Origin: an uncultured Lachnospiraceae bacterium
Lineage (GTDB): Bacteria; Bacillota_A; Clostridia; Lachnospirales; Lachnospiraceae
Length of the DNA stretch: 64,000 bases
NCBI GenBank assembly: GCA_902801585.1
Contig: CADCIU010000007.1
Location: 1 to 64,000, forward strand
Direction of reading: 5' to 3'
Shown here: positions 9,375 through 18,325 of the stretch, piece after piece
Layout: each line of letters begins with the position of its first letter
Position numbering within the stretch: position 1 is the first letter of the stretch
Translations under genes and position numbers: made by a program
Notes under the pieces: generated by a model
Told to the model about the DNA's origin: nothing
Seen by the model: the letters and a program-made list of their open reading frames with translations, nothing else
Databases searched by the model: none

Positions 9375-10409
9375 TTACAGCATCCCGATCAGCCGGTCCA
9401 CATCTTCCTGTCTTGTTGCCCAGCTCGTGCAGATCCGCATGACTGTGTGGTCCTCATCGCGGTTCTCCCAAAAACTCATCTCAATCTTCGAAGAAAGTTC
9501 CGCCGCTTTATCTTTCCCCAAAAGGAGGAAGATCTGGTTGGTGGGCGCCTGGATAGCCTGCTGATAACCTTTCTCATCCAGCGCCGCGCGGATGCGGTCC
9601 GCCGCATCGATCGCACTGCGTCCGATCGCATCGTAAAGCCCGTCTGTGAAAAGCACATCGAACTGCAGGCCGGTGATCCGCCCTTTGGCAACAAGAGCGC
9701 CGTGCTGCTTGACGATCGTGAAAAAGTGCGGAACGGTATTGTGCCTGGGAAATACGACAGCTTCACCGAAGAGGGCGCCGCATTTTGTCCCGCCGATATA
9801 GAAGGCGTCGCAGAGGGCAGCGAGATCCGGGAGCGTCACGTCATTGGCGCCGGAGGCCAGGGCATACGCGAGTCTTGCGCCGTCCACATAGAGCGGTATT
9901 CCCGCATCGCGGCAGACCTTGCTGATCGCAGTCAGCTCTGCAAGGGAATAGAGCGTGCCGAATTCGGTAGGCTGAGAAATATAGACCATCCCGGGCATCA
10001 CCATGTGTTCAAGGTTGTCATCCTGCCAATAACCGTTAACGCAGGCAGCAATCTGCTCCGCTGTGATCTTCCCGTCTTGGGGCTCCAGTTCCAGGACCTT
10101 GTGGCCGCCGGCCTCGATCGCACCGGCTTCGTGGGTACTGATGTGACCGGTACAGGCCGCGATGACACCCTGGTAGGGGTGCAGCATGGCATCGATGACA
10201 GTGGCATTGGTCTGTGTGCCGCCGACCAGGAAGAAGATGTCCGCTTCCGGGGCATGACAAGCTTCCCGGATCCTGGCCCGGGCAGACTCGGAATATTCAT
10301 CACAGCCGTAGCCGGCAGTTTTCTCCAGATTGGTTTCCAAAAGGCGCTTTAGGATCGCAGGATGCGCGCCTTCCATGTAGTCCGATGCAAAAGAGAGCTT
10401 TTGACTCAT
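9375..10409 (-). CDS. ltaE: Low-specificity L-threonine aldolase
   Basis: 344 residues of the beta-eliminating lyase family, PLP-dependent, cleaving L-threonine or allo-threonine to glycine and acetaldehyde in the cytoplasm. Visible marks are FFLVGGTQTNATV, the THEAGAIE segment, YVDGARLAYAL with the PLP-binding Asp, and the Schiff-base Lys in YIGGTKCGALFGEA. Two in-frame ATGs compete. The one at 10421 directly abuts the AAAGGA ribosome binding site, while the one at 10409 (MSQKLSFASDY) has proper spacing, so I chose 10409. It is a single-gene unit facing the lectin gene and shares the palindrome as a likely terminator. Length is normal for the family. Confidence 0.9.
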   Translation of the reverse strand: MSQKLSFASDYMEGAHPAILKRLLETNLEKTAGYGCDEYSESARARIREACHAPEADIFFLVGGTQTNATVIDAMLHPYQGVIAACTGHISTHEAGAIEAGGHKVLELEPQDGKITAEQIAACVNGYWQDDNLEHMVMPGMVYISQPTEFGTLYSLAELTAISKVCRDAGIPLYVDGARLAYALASGANDVTLPDLAALCDAFYIGGTKCGALFGEAVVFPRHNTVPHFFTIVKQHGALVAKGRITGLQFDVLFTDGLYDAIGRSAIDAADRIRAALDEKGYQQAIQAPTNQIFLLLGKDKAAELSSKIEMSFWENRDEDHTVMRICTSWATRQEDVDRLIGML

Positions 10410-10473
10410 CACCTGTATCATTCCTTTCTTAAAACCTTATGTACATCCTGGCATTCGGGCTGTCCGCTGATGA

Positions 10474-11784
10474 TCAATACGCAGTAATATCACTCTGGCT
10501 TTTGACAATGATCATGTAGACGCCGTTCCTGCTCATTTGAAGAAGCTTCTTCATAACGGATTCCTCGACGCTGACACATCCCGCTGTAGACCAGTGGTCG
10601 TAGCTCTTGCAGTGAAGGAAGATCGCGGAGCCTTTCTTGTACACGGTAGGATTGCGGTTGAAACCGATCGCCATAGCATATTTATACTGGTAATAGTCGA
10701 TCAGGTGCTCGCCACCAATCGGCCGTGCGCTTTCCACCCAGGTGTTGTAGGTGCTGTATTCACCGGACCAGTAGGAGTTGCGCGTGACCTTGCGGTATTG
10801 AAGCGTGGATCCCGGATTATCTGCCGTTCCGAAGCCGTGCAGAATGGGAAAAGAGCCGATCGGCGTCGTACGGTCTCCCTCATGCCTGTCGTCGTTAAGA
10901 CCATTGCTGCCATAGCCGCAGTATACGGACAATTTCCTGATCCAGTTTCCGGCTCCGTTTTTCTCCCAGAACGACAGATTGTGGTCGACCACGAGGATGA
11001 TCTGGCTCGTCTTTTTGGCGGTCTGCGTCTTTTTGAGCAGATTTGCGACGCGCTCGGTCTCGGCGTCCTGCCTCGTCCGCGCCGTGACACCGGCGGCGTC
11101 GTATTTGCCGTAGACTTTGGAGTTTTTGTTATAGGCATGGACCGTGTAGACGTTCTTTTCACCCTTGACGGGATTTTTGTCCACAAAACTGTACTGATCT
11201 GCCGGAACGATTCCGATTCTCTTCCACCCGGGAGAGGAGTCGGTCTTTCGGTAGACTCTGAAATAGTGACCGCCGGGCGCTTTGCCCCAAGAGACTGTGA
11301 CCGCCGTTCCCGCGCTGTTATAGACGGCGTCCTTTAAAGTGACCTTGTTGGGATAGGTCCTGGCTGTCAGACCTTTGCGATTATAAGCGCCGGCTTTTCT
11401 GGTCTTTTCGTTGTATGCCTTTACCGTGTAAAGATAGTCCCTGCCGACATAGATCGGAAATGCTTTAGTGGAGATATGTGTATACTCCAGCTGTGATGCG
11501 GGGACGGACGCCAGCTTGATCCACTTGGGCGCATCCGCCTTCTTGTAATAGACCAGATAATGTGTCGCACCGGATGTCCTCCGCCACCTGACGGTGATCT
11601 TGTTGTAAGCGGAGGAGGTCGCCGTTGTGAGTGTCACGGCGCCGGGGACCGTATTGTCTGCTTCAACCGAAGAAGCGGAAGCCGCCGCAGCAGCTTCCGC
11701 AGAAACAGGACAATACAATGGGGTGACCAGCATACAGATAACCAGTAATTGCAATATTATACGGTGATACTTGTCAAAACGCAT
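10474..11784 (-). CDS. Secreted L,D-transpeptidase (YkuD type) with fibronectin-III-like repeats
   Basis: 436 residues. A signal peptide (hydrophobic stretch at about 9-28, then AEAAAAASAS) is followed by two fibronectin-type-III-like repeats at about 45-150 and 150-240 (YLVYYKK, YTVKAYNEKTRKAGAYN and YTVHAYNKNSKVYGKYD repeat the same theme). The C-terminal YkuD-like domain at about 255-436 ends in HCKSYDHWSTAGCVSVEE. Cys403 is the expected nucleophile, with His391 and His397 nearby. Family knowledge: L,D-transpeptidases make 3-3 cross-links in peptidoglycan or attach proteins to it; this subclass (COG3786-like) often carries extra wall-binding repeats. The start has GAGAG seven bases upstream. 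The next gene on this strand, the aldo/keto reductase, ends about 70 bases upstream. Confidence 0.85.
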   Translation of the reverse strand: MRFDKYHRIILQLLVICMLVTPLYCPVSAEAAAAASASSVEADNTVPGAVTLTTATSSAYNKITVRWRRTSGATHYLVYYKKADAPKWIKLASVPASQLEYTHISTKAFPIYVGRDYLYTVKAYNEKTRKAGAYNRKGLTARTYPNKVTLKDAVYNSAGTAVTVSWGKAPGGHYFRVYRKTDSSPGWKRIGIVPADQYSFVDKNPVKGEKNVYTVHAYNKNSKVYGKYDAAGVTARTRQDAETERVANLLKKTQTAKKTSQIILVVDHNLSFWEKNGAGNWIRKLSVYCGYGSNGLNDDRHEGDRTTPIGSFPILHGFGTADNPGSTLQYRKVTRNSYWSGEYSTYNTWVESARPIGGEHLIDYYQYKYAMAIGFNRNPTVYKKGSAIFLHCKSYDHWSTAGCVSVEESVMKKLLQMSRNGVYMIIVKSQSDITAY

Positions 11785-11807
11785 TCTTTATCTCTCTTTT
11801 CAACTCT

Positions 11808-11850
11808 TTTTTCATCAGAGAACCGTCCCCTGTCTCCTCCTGTCTCCTCC
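11808..11850. repeat. Decayed half of the dispersed palindrome family
   Basis: The stretch contains AGAGAACCGTCCCCTGTC, matching one arm of the palindromes at 9290, 37092 and 59363, followed by a short TGTCTCC direct duplication. The second arm is missing. It lies between two - strand genes. Confidence 0.55.
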
Positions 11851-11853
11851 GGA

Positions 11854-12882
11854 TCAGCTCACACTGATCTCCCCGGCAAGGATTTTCCTGTAGTCCGCGA
11901 GGTTCTTGCGAAGGAGCTCCGGCGTGTCCAGCTCATAGGGACAGCGCCCCGTGCACTGACGGCAGTTTATACAGCTGTCGATCTTCGCCATTTTCTCCTG
12001 CCAGGCCTCGGAGAGCCATCCTGCGGAAGGAGCACGACGAACCATCAGCGACATGCGCGCGCAGTTGTTGATCTCGATTCCCATCGGACAGGGCAGGCAG
12101 TATCCGCATCCGCGGCAGAATTCTCCGGCGAGCGCTCTCTGTTCTCCTTGGATAAAAGCGGTGATCTCGTCGGTCATAGAGGGCGTATTCTCCATGTAGG
12201 AGAGCCACTCCTTAAGCTCATTCTCCCGCTGGATGCCCCAGATCGGGACAAGATTCTCGAACTGCGTCATGTAGGCCATTGCCGCGTCGGAGCGTGTGAT
12301 CAGCCCTCCGGCCAGAGCTTTCATGCAGATGAATCCCATATCTTTCTCCACGCACGCGCGGACCAGGTCCACTTCTTTCCCGGAGGAGAGATAGCTGAAG
12401 GGATACTGCAGCGTCTCATAAAGTCCGGACTCGATGATCTCCTGCGCCACCTGCAGCTTGTGCGTCGTGATGCCGATGTGCCGGATCAGCCCTCTCTCTT
12501 TTGCCTGTTGAAGGCACTCATACATACCGGTGCCGTCGCCGGGCTTATAGCACTGCGGGACCATATGCAGCTGGTAGATGTCGATGTGATCGGTGCGAAG
12601 ATTTTTCAGAGAAGTTTCCAGATCTTTCCAAAACCCCTCCGGCGTTCTGGCGGCCGTCTTGGTGGCAATGAAAATATTGTCGCGCAGGCCGTCAAATGCC
12701 TCGCCGACCTTCTCTTCGCTGTCTGTGTAGGCGCGTGCGGTGTCAAAAAAGCGCATGCCGCCCTCATAAGCGTCCCTCAGAAGTTTGATCGCAGTTTCCC
12801 GTGTGTCGCGCTGGATCGGAAGACATCCGAATGCATTCTGAGGCACGCGAATTCCGGTTTTTCCCAAACAGACTGTTTTCAT
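11854..12882 (-). CDS. Aldo/keto reductase with two C-terminal 4Fe-4S ferredoxin motifs
   Basis: 342 residues. The N-terminal TIM barrel (about 1-250) shows the aldo/keto reductase pattern: FFDTARAYTDSEE with catalytic Asp and Tyr, Lys in IFIATKT, His in IDIYQLHMV and the GITTHKL strand. After about residue 275 two ferredoxin-like clusters follow, CRGCGYCLPCP and CINCRQCTGRCP, each suited to one 4Fe-4S cluster. This fused form is common in strict anaerobes; the electron donor is probably ferredoxin and the substrate is unknown. The start has AAGGAGAAAAGC just upstream. The neighbours do not suggest a pathway. Confidence 0.88.
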   Translation of the reverse strand: MKTVCLGKTGIRVPQNAFGCLPIQRDTRETAIKLLRDAYEGGMRFFDTARAYTDSEEKVGEAFDGLRDNIFIATKTAARTPEGFWKDLETSLKNLRTDHIDIYQLHMVPQCYKPGDGTGMYECLQQAKERGLIRHIGITTHKLQVAQEIIESGLYETLQYPFSYLSSGKEVDLVRACVEKDMGFICMKALAGGLITRSDAAMAYMTQFENLVPIWGIQRENELKEWLSYMENTPSMTDEITAFIQGEQRALAGEFCRGCGYCLPCPMGIEINNCARMSLMVRRAPSAGWLSEAWQEKMAKIDSCINCRQCTGRCPYELDTPELLRKNLADYRKILAGEISVS

Positions 12883-12986
12883 GCTTTTCTCCTTATAATA
12901 TGCGAACCAACGGCATGCAGACTAAAAACATGCAGACCACGGTTCTGTCCCGATCGATATCCCGGAACTATTATACAGGGAAATCA

Positions 12987-13544
12987 TCACTTCTTGTCAT
13001 AGAAAATGCTGAATGTCCTGGGAACTTTCCAGAAGAACTCTTCCCAGCCGCCCTGACAGGTCACTTTTCCGCTGATGAGATTGACCTGGAGCGTCATGCC
13101 CGGCGCGCCGTCACCCTGCGGTCTGGCGATCCACATGTACAGCGTATTGCCCCTTCTGTATCTTTCAAGGACAGTTGCCGAGGGGTATTTCTGTTTGACG
13201 CGCCCGTAGACACGCAGTGCAACATCTCTGTCACTCAGGACGGTGACCGTACACTTTTTCGTAGTGGAGCCGATCTTGGCTGTGACGGTCAGGCTTCCCC
13301 TGCGGATGCCTTTGACATACCCCTGGCTGTTTACCGTGGCTCTTGCCGTATTGGAAGAACGCCAGGTCACTCTTGCGCTGGTCCCTTCTGCCTTCAGTCT
13401 CCGGGGTGCTCCGGCCGCGCAGTCGAGATGCGTCCTGTTGAGCCGGATTGCCGCAAAGGCCGCTGTGGACATTGCGAAACACAGCACCAGGATCATTACT
13501 AATGCGAATACAGGTTTCCTTTTTTTGCTCATGATTCCGTTCAT
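12987..13544 (-). CDS. Secreted protein with bacterial Ig-like (BIG2) domain
   Basis: 185 residues, start fixed by AAGGAGGGG upstream. A signal peptide (KPVFALVMILVLCFAMSTAAF) is followed by a short linker and one BIG2-like domain at about 40-105 with the typical VTWRSSNTARATVNSQGYV and GSLTVTA motifs. The last 80 residues are an unrecognised domain rich in basic and aromatic residues. It is probably exported and bound to the cell surface. It is an isolated gene between the aldo/keto reductase and the pectinesterase, all on the same strand but with gaps over 100 bases. Confidence 0.75.
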   Translation of the reverse strand: MNGIMSKKRKPVFALVMILVLCFAMSTAAFAAIRLNRTHLDCAAGAPRRLKAEGTSARVTWRSSNTARATVNSQGYVKGIRRGSLTVTAKIGSTTKKCTVTVLSDRDVALRVYGRVKQKYPSATVLERYRRGNTLYMWIARPQGDGAPGMTLQVNLISGKVTCQGGWEEFFWKVPRTFSIFYDKK

Positions 13545-13675
13545 AGTCCCCTCCTTATCTTGAGCGATGTTGTGTGCACAGGGTATAAATATCCCCGATT
13601 ATTATATGATACATAGTATACAACGCCCGGATGTCCGAATTGTAATAAGAAAGTATATGCAGAAAAGAGGCAGTG

Positions 13676-14539
13676 CTATCTGACCCACTTCACTCTGCCT
13701 GATATGGGAGGATTTTCGAAAAATCTTGCAGTGCGGTCCCTGTCAGTGTCGTTCCATTTATCAAATCCCAGAGGATTAATGTGTTTTCCGTATTTACAGC
13801 GGTCAAAACAGCAAAGACCGTAATCCCTCCAAGGCCTTGCAAGATATATGCTGCCCGGGGTGACGCCGGGATCCGCAGTGAAACGACAGTAGCGGAAGAG
13901 GAACCCTTGTGCCTGGTAGAGTGAATGGGCAGGGGCTGCCACGTAACCGATATCGCGGGCATCTTTAAGAGAGCGGAGTTCACACCGGTCAAACAGGGTG
14001 TTTCCGCAGCCGAATATGAAATCGACAGTGCCTTCGATCACGCAGTCATAGAAATATTGGCTGCACTCCCGGTCCCTGCGCAGGTCGTCCGGCAGAAAAC
14101 CGTCGTATCTTTCGATCAGATCTTTGGGAAGCGGGCCCAGAAACAGAGTATCCTGGGTAGAAGTCAAGCGGCAGTGCCTCATATTGAAGTCATCAGCGTA
14201 TACAGTAAGTGCGACTTCCTGCCCCTTGACTTCAGGAGAAAGTGCGTCGTTGACGATCGAGAGGTTCTCCATCGTCACATGATCAGCGCATACGGCCATT
14301 GTCCATGTGCGGAAAGTATTATATGCTTTGCCGTCTTCATGTATTTTTTCTGCATAATCATCCCAGACTATTCGTGTTTTATCCATACCGGAGCCGCGGA
14401 TCGTCACGTCAGGTACGGATAGTATACATTTTGTGCGGTATTCTCCCGGCGAAAGTTGAATAATATCTCCCGGCTGCGCCTTGTTGAGACACAACTGCAG
14501 GTCATCGCGAGGGGTTACGAGAATGTGGCTTGTATTCAT
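13676..14539 (-). CDS. Pectinesterase (carbohydrate esterase family 8), no signal peptide
   Basis: 287 residues from the ATG at 14539, preceded by CAGGAGGGTATTTT; a further 12 codons upstream are in frame but lack a site. The enzyme removes methyl esters from polygalacturonate. Family marks of the right-handed beta-helix are visible: QDTLF near the first catalytic Asp, GTVDFIFGCGNTLFDRC with the second catalytic Asp, and YLARPWRDY with the substrate-binding Arg and Trp. There is no signal peptide, so it probably acts in the cytoplasm on imported methylated oligogalacturonides. It is divergent from, and 264 bases away from, the uronate locus starting at 14803, and both probably respond to pectin. 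Confidence 0.9.
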   Translation of the reverse strand: MNTSHILVTPRDDLQLCLNKAQPGDIIQLSPGEYRTKCILSVPDVTIRGSGMDKTRIVWDDYAEKIHEDGKAYNTFRTWTMAVCADHVTMENLSIVNDALSPEVKGQEVALTVYADDFNMRHCRLTSTQDTLFLGPLPKDLIERYDGFLPDDLRRDRECSQYFYDCVIEGTVDFIFGCGNTLFDRCELRSLKDARDIGYVAAPAHSLYQAQGFLFRYCRFTADPGVTPGSIYLARPWRDYGLCCFDRCKYGKHINPLGFDKWNDTDRDRTARFFENPPISGRVKWVR

Positions 14540-14802
14540 AAAATACCCTCCTGAATTATATGTTGTTTTGTACAAATGATATAAAAAACCTTGCTTAGCT
14601 TTGATTATACATCAGATTAAGAGATAAAAAAGAAAAAAAGAAATAAGTCGGTTTTGTATATAAATACACTTATTCTGTGCATGTACTTTCAACTGAGTAG
14701 CTATTTATAATCAATATGTTGAGTTTACTATTTTTTTAGACAATTTTAACATAATTATAAGCACATATATATGAAATATTGTCTCAAGTGACAAGGAGAA
14801 AA
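14540..14802. promoter_or_regulatory. AT-rich divergent promoter region for the pectin locus
   Basis: These 263 bases separate the divergent pectinesterase and the permease operon. They are much richer in A and T than the surroundings, with several TATAAT-like words, for example near 14707, but I could not settle on a single well-spaced -35/-10 pair. No obvious long palindromic operator is visible. It is the most likely control point for the 22-kb uronate locus. Confidence 0.45.
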
Positions 14803-15393
14803 GTGGAAAAAAGGCGGAGTTGGAAACAATATCGGACAATAGATTTGTTTTTATTTGGTATCATGATGGTCATTTTTGAATTTGTCATCGTGATGGCGGC
14901 AAAATTCTGGTTCCCGGGACAACCGTTTACCGTTTCGCTGGCTGCGGCGATCACAACAATCGTCTATATGAGATGGGGCTGGTGGGGCGGAATTCATGCA
15001 GCACTGGCGGGGATCGTCTTCTGCTTCTTTCAGGGAGCATCTCCTCAGCAGTATCTGATTTACATTGGGGGAAACCTCTTATCGATTATTTCTGTTTTTG
15101 TTTTGAAAAAGGTCGGAAAAGAAAAGGTTCGGTTAAGTACGATGGGAATGACTTATCCGATCCTTGTTCTGTTGCTCATGCAGACCGGGAGGGCGCTGAT
15201 CGCCCTTTTAACGGGCGCAGAACGGGCGAGCGTGATCGGCTTCTATACAACGGACAGCCTGTCAATGCTCTTTACTTTCGTGATCATCTGGATAGCCCGT
15301 AGGCTGGACGGGGTCTATGAAGATCAAATACATTACCTGCTCCGCATAAACGCGAAGGAGGGAACGGAAAAGGAGGTAAATTATGAAAGCTAA
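14803..15393 (+). CDS. Small multi-pass membrane protein, ECF S-component-like
   Basis: 196 residues from the GTG at 14803, which has AAGGAG four bases upstream; a TTG at 14779 is in frame but has no site. Five or six hydrophobic helices cover most of the protein (LFLFGIMMVIFEFVIVMAA, IHAALAGIVFCFF, LIYIGGNLLSIISVFVL and others). The WGWWGG segment and overall size are reminiscent of energy-coupling-factor substrate-binding subunits, but no ECF ATPase lies nearby, so this is only a resemblance. It overlaps the next permease gene by 11 bases, pointing to translational coupling and a role in uptake of pectin-derived sugars. Confidence 0.6.
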   Translation: MEKRRSWKQYRTIDLFLFGIMMVIFEFVIVMAAKFWFPGQPFTVSLAAAITTIVYMRWGWWGGIHAALAGIVFCFFQGASPQQYLIYIGGNLLSIISVFVLKKVGKEKVRLSTMGMTYPILVLLLMQTGRALIALLTGAERASVIGFYTTDSLSMLFTFVIIWIARRLDGVYEDQIHYLLRINAKEGTEKEVNYES

Positions 15394-16438
15394 GGCGGCG
15401 GATTTCCTCGTCTACGACCAAGAGTCGGGGACATATCGGGAAGATCCGGAACAGGTCGTCCGCGACGACGTGGAAAAGCATTATTGGCGCCATGTGGGTC
15501 AGACGATCCTCAAGGACTGGCGGCTGTATCTGATGCTTGTCCCGATGCTGCTGGTATTCCTGTTCTGGCGTTACTTTCCGATGTACGAACTTCTGGGGTG
15601 CTTTAAGGTGGCAGACAATGTAAAGCCTGTTTCCGAGCAGTTCTTCTCAGGGTTTTCGTATTTCAGGCGGCTTTTGTTCGCCGGGGATGGCCTCTCCACG
15701 GATTTCTGGAGGGCGCTGCGCAACACGTTCCTGCTGAGTTTCTATGGCCTGTGTTTCGGCTTCCCTATGCCGATCATTTTGGCTCTGTTTTTCAATGAAG
15801 TGCGCTCAAATGCAGCCAGAAGCGTATATCAGGTGCTCACTTATCTGCCTAAGTTCATGTCCACGGTTGTCATGACCTCGCTGGTGACCATGCTTGTCAA
15901 GCAGGGTTCCCTCACGACCGGAATGGGTATTGTGAGCCAGTTCCTTTGCAATATCGGCCTGATCAGTCCTGAGGTCGCGAATGCGGGACTTTTGAACAAT
16001 CCGGCATTTTTCAGATCGATCTATCAGATCAGCGGTATTTGGGAGAGTGCAGGTTACGACAGTATCGTATTCTTTGCAGCCATCATCGCCATTTCTCCTA
16101 CCAGCTACGAGGCGGCTCAGATTGATGGAGCAGACAAATGGGCACAGATGAGATATGTGGTCCTGCCCAGTATTCTCTCTACGATCGTGATCATGCTGAT
16201 CACCAGGATCGGTTCCCTGCTGAACATCGGCTACGAGAAAGTATTGCTGTTGTACAACCCCAATACGTATGTAACCGCAGATGTTGTTTCCACTTTCGCG
16301 AACCGCAACGGTATGGGGACAGGCGCGGGTATAGGAATCGCGGCGGCGGCCGAGATGATGAATAACGTCATCGGAATGCTGCTCGTGATCGGAGCCAACA
16401 CGATCGCACGCAAGGCATCGAACACATCACTGTACTAA
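15383..16438 (+). CDS. ABC oligosaccharide permease, LplB type
   Basis: 351 residues with an unusually long cytoplasmic N-terminus (about 50 residues) and six predicted helices. The ATPase-contact loop reads EAAQIDGADKWAQMRYVVLP, the EAA motif of binding-protein-dependent permeases. Family knowledge: LplB/YteP-like proteins import pectin and other plant-wall oligosaccharides together with an LplC-like partner, which is the next gene. No lipoprotein binding protein and no ATPase gene of the MsmK type is adjacent; the ATPase is often shared and encoded elsewhere in Bacillota. The ribosome binding site AAAGGAGG lies within the preceding gene. Confidence 0.88.
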   Translation: MKAKAADFLVYDQESGTYREDPEQVVRDDVEKHYWRHVGQTILKDWRLYLMLVPMLLVFLFWRYFPMYELLGCFKVADNVKPVSEQFFSGFSYFRRLLFAGDGLSTDFWRALRNTFLLSFYGLCFGFPMPIILALFFNEVRSNAARSVYQVLTYLPKFMSTVVMTSLVTMLVKQGSLTTGMGIVSQFLCNIGLISPEVANAGLLNNPAFFRSIYQISGIWESAGYDSIVFFAAIIAISPTSYEAAQIDGADKWAQMRYVVLPSILSTIVIMLITRIGSLLNIGYEKVLLLYNPNTYVTADVVSTFANRNGMGTGAGIGIAAAAEMMNNVIGMLLVIGANTIARKASNTSLY

Positions 16439-16451
16439 TTAAGGAGGGGCT

Positions 16452-17342
16452 ATGAAAAGGAGACTGGAAATCTCTGAGTTGATATTTAAAGTCATCAGCT
16501 ACACCCTGCTTACGGTATTTGCCCTCTGCTGCCTGTATCCGTTCGTATATGCAGTCAGCGCTTCCATAAGCGGAAGATCGGCAGTTGAGTACGGATCGAT
16601 CGTACTCTTCCCGAAGGATATACAGTTTGATGCCTTTAAACTGATGTTTAATGACAATATGTTCTGGAACGCGTATTCCAATACGCTTTTCCTGACACTG
16701 TTCGGTACTCTCTGGTCAATGTTCGTCGCTATCCTCGGCGGATATGCACTGTCCAAAAAGAGACTGCTGTTCAGAAAAACTTTCAACTTCTTCCTGGTAT
16801 TCACAATGTGGTTCTCTGCAGGTATCGTTCCGCAGTATCTGAATTACCTGGCTACCAAGGAAGTGTTCAATTCCATGGGGATCATGGATGACAAATGGCT
16901 TGTAGTCATCGCCATGGGTATGGCTGCAATGAACATTATCCTTTTAAGAAATGCATTCGAGGGTGTTCCCTCCGAGATCGAGGAGGCGGCGATCGTCGAC
17001 GGCGCGACGGAGATGCAGGTTCTGACACAAGTCTATATTCCGATGTGTAAGTCCACGATCGCGACGGTAGCGCTGTTCTTCGCAATTTCGCGTTGGAACG
17101 GATACTTCTGGGCCCGCCAGATGATCTCCAACCAGAACGAGCATCCTCTCCAGGTCTTCATTCGTCTGAGACTGGAGCAGTATACAGATCCGGAAGCGAT
17201 GGCAGGCTGGAACAGATCCTTTGCTTCTGACTCTGTGATCTATGCACTGATCGTCTGTTCGATCGTGCCGATCCTGATCATTTATCCTTTCATTCAGAAG
17301 TATTTTGCAAAGGGTACGAATGTAGGCGGCGTAAAAGAATAA
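16452..17342 (+). CDS. ABC oligosaccharide permease, LplC type
   Basis: 296 residues with six helices. The EAA loop reads EEAAIVDGATEMQVLTQVYI, and the C-terminus ends in the YFAKGTNVGGVKE pattern typical of LplC/YtcP permeases. It begins 13 bases after the LplB-type gene with AAGGAGGGG as ribosome binding site, so the two form one heterodimeric channel. Placed just before kduI and kduD, it most likely imports oligogalacturonides or unsaturated uronate oligomers. The binding protein for this pair is not in the window. Confidence 0.9.
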   Translation: MKRRLEISELIFKVISYTLLTVFALCCLYPFVYAVSASISGRSAVEYGSIVLFPKDIQFDAFKLMFNDNMFWNAYSNTLFLTLFGTLWSMFVAILGGYALSKKRLLFRKTFNFFLVFTMWFSAGIVPQYLNYLATKEVFNSMGIMDDKWLVVIAMGMAAMNIILLRNAFEGVPSEIEEAAIVDGATEMQVLTQVYIPMCKSTIATVALFFAISRWNGYFWARQMISNQNEHPLQVFIRLRLEQYTDPEAMAGWNRSFASDSVIYALIVCSIVPILIIYPFIQKYFAKGTNVGGVKE

Positions 17343-17418
17343 AGAAATGCCCGCCGGATGAGGCTCGCATTTTTGAAGGCCGCGCAAGGCGCGTCTTCAG
17401 GGATTATTTTTAGGAAAT

Positions 17419-18261
17419 ATGGATATTCGGTATTCTGCAAGCCCGAACGATGTAAAAAGGTATACAACAGAAGAACTGCGCAATGAGTTCCTGATCACGG
17501 ACCTCTATGTGCCGGACACGGTAAAAGCCACCTATTCTCATGTCGATCGGGTCGTGATCCTGGGGATCATGCCTGTGAACGAAGAAGTCCCGATCGACAA
17601 AGGCATCGATATCTGGCATAATTTCGGCACGGAGTATTTCCTTGAGCGCCGCGAAGCAGGTGTCTTCAACATAGGTGGAAAAGGATTTATCGTTGCGGAC
17701 GGCGAGCGCTATGATATGGGATATGAAGACTGCCTCTATATCACTAAGGGTGTGAAGGAAGTGACGTTCGGAAGCTGTGATCCGGCAGATCCCGCACGCT
17801 TCTATCTCGCCTCCTATCCGGCGCATAAAGCGTGCAAGACGACGTTCCTGTCTTTTGACAAAGCCAATCACCGTCCCTGCGGCGATGAGAAGAATGCGAA
17901 CAAGAGAGTGATCAACCAGTTCATTCATCCCGATGTACTGGAGACCTGCCAGCTCTCCATGGGACTGACCCAGCTGGCACCGGGCAATGTATGGAATACT
18001 ATGCCCAGTCACACGCATGAGAGAAGAATGGAAGTCTATACATATTTTGAGATTCCGGACGACGAAGTGGTCATGCATTTCATGGGACAGCCGCAGCAGA
18101 CAAGGAACATCGTCATGCAGAATTACGAGGCGGTCATTTCTCCTTCCTGGTCGATCCATAGTGGCTGCGGAACCTCCAACTACACCTTTATCTGGGCGAT
18201 GGGCGGAGAAAATCAGGCGTTTGACGACATGGATAATCTCAAACCGAATGAACTCAGATAA
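17419..18261 (+). CDS. kduI: 5-dehydro-4-deoxy-D-glucuronate isomerase
   Basis: 280 residues, the usual length. KduI converts 5-keto-4-deoxyuronate (from unsaturated uronates released by pectate lyases) to 2,5-diketo-3-deoxygluconate in the cytoplasm. The cupin fold is seen in WHNFGTEYFLERREAGVFN and the zinc site in SHTHERRMEVYTYF, with a further His in WSIHSGCGTSNY. The ribosome binding site (TTAGGAAAT) is weak. kduD follows, so the two successive pathway steps are adjacent. A small GC-rich hairpin lies in the gap before the gene (about 17374-17398). Confidence 0.95.
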   Translation: MDIRYSASPNDVKRYTTEELRNEFLITDLYVPDTVKATYSHVDRVVILGIMPVNEEVPIDKGIDIWHNFGTEYFLERREAGVFNIGGKGFIVADGERYDMGYEDCLYITKGVKEVTFGSCDPADPARFYLASYPAHKACKTTFLSFDKANHRPCGDEKNANKRVINQFIHPDVLETCQLSMGLTQLAPGNVWNTMPSHTHERRMEVYTYFEIPDDEVVMHFMGQPQQTRNIVMQNYEAVISPSWSIHSGCGTSNYTFIWAMGGENQAFDDMDNLKPNELR

Positions 18262-18325
18262 TTATCCGGATTCATTCATAAAAGGCTATGATTAATAATT
18301 GCAATATAGAAGGAGGTTTGTAGTT

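Noticed and set aside
11749..13002. 417-codon + strand frame
   Set aside because: It runs antisense to the aldo/keto reductase, whose catalytic and Fe-S motifs are clear.
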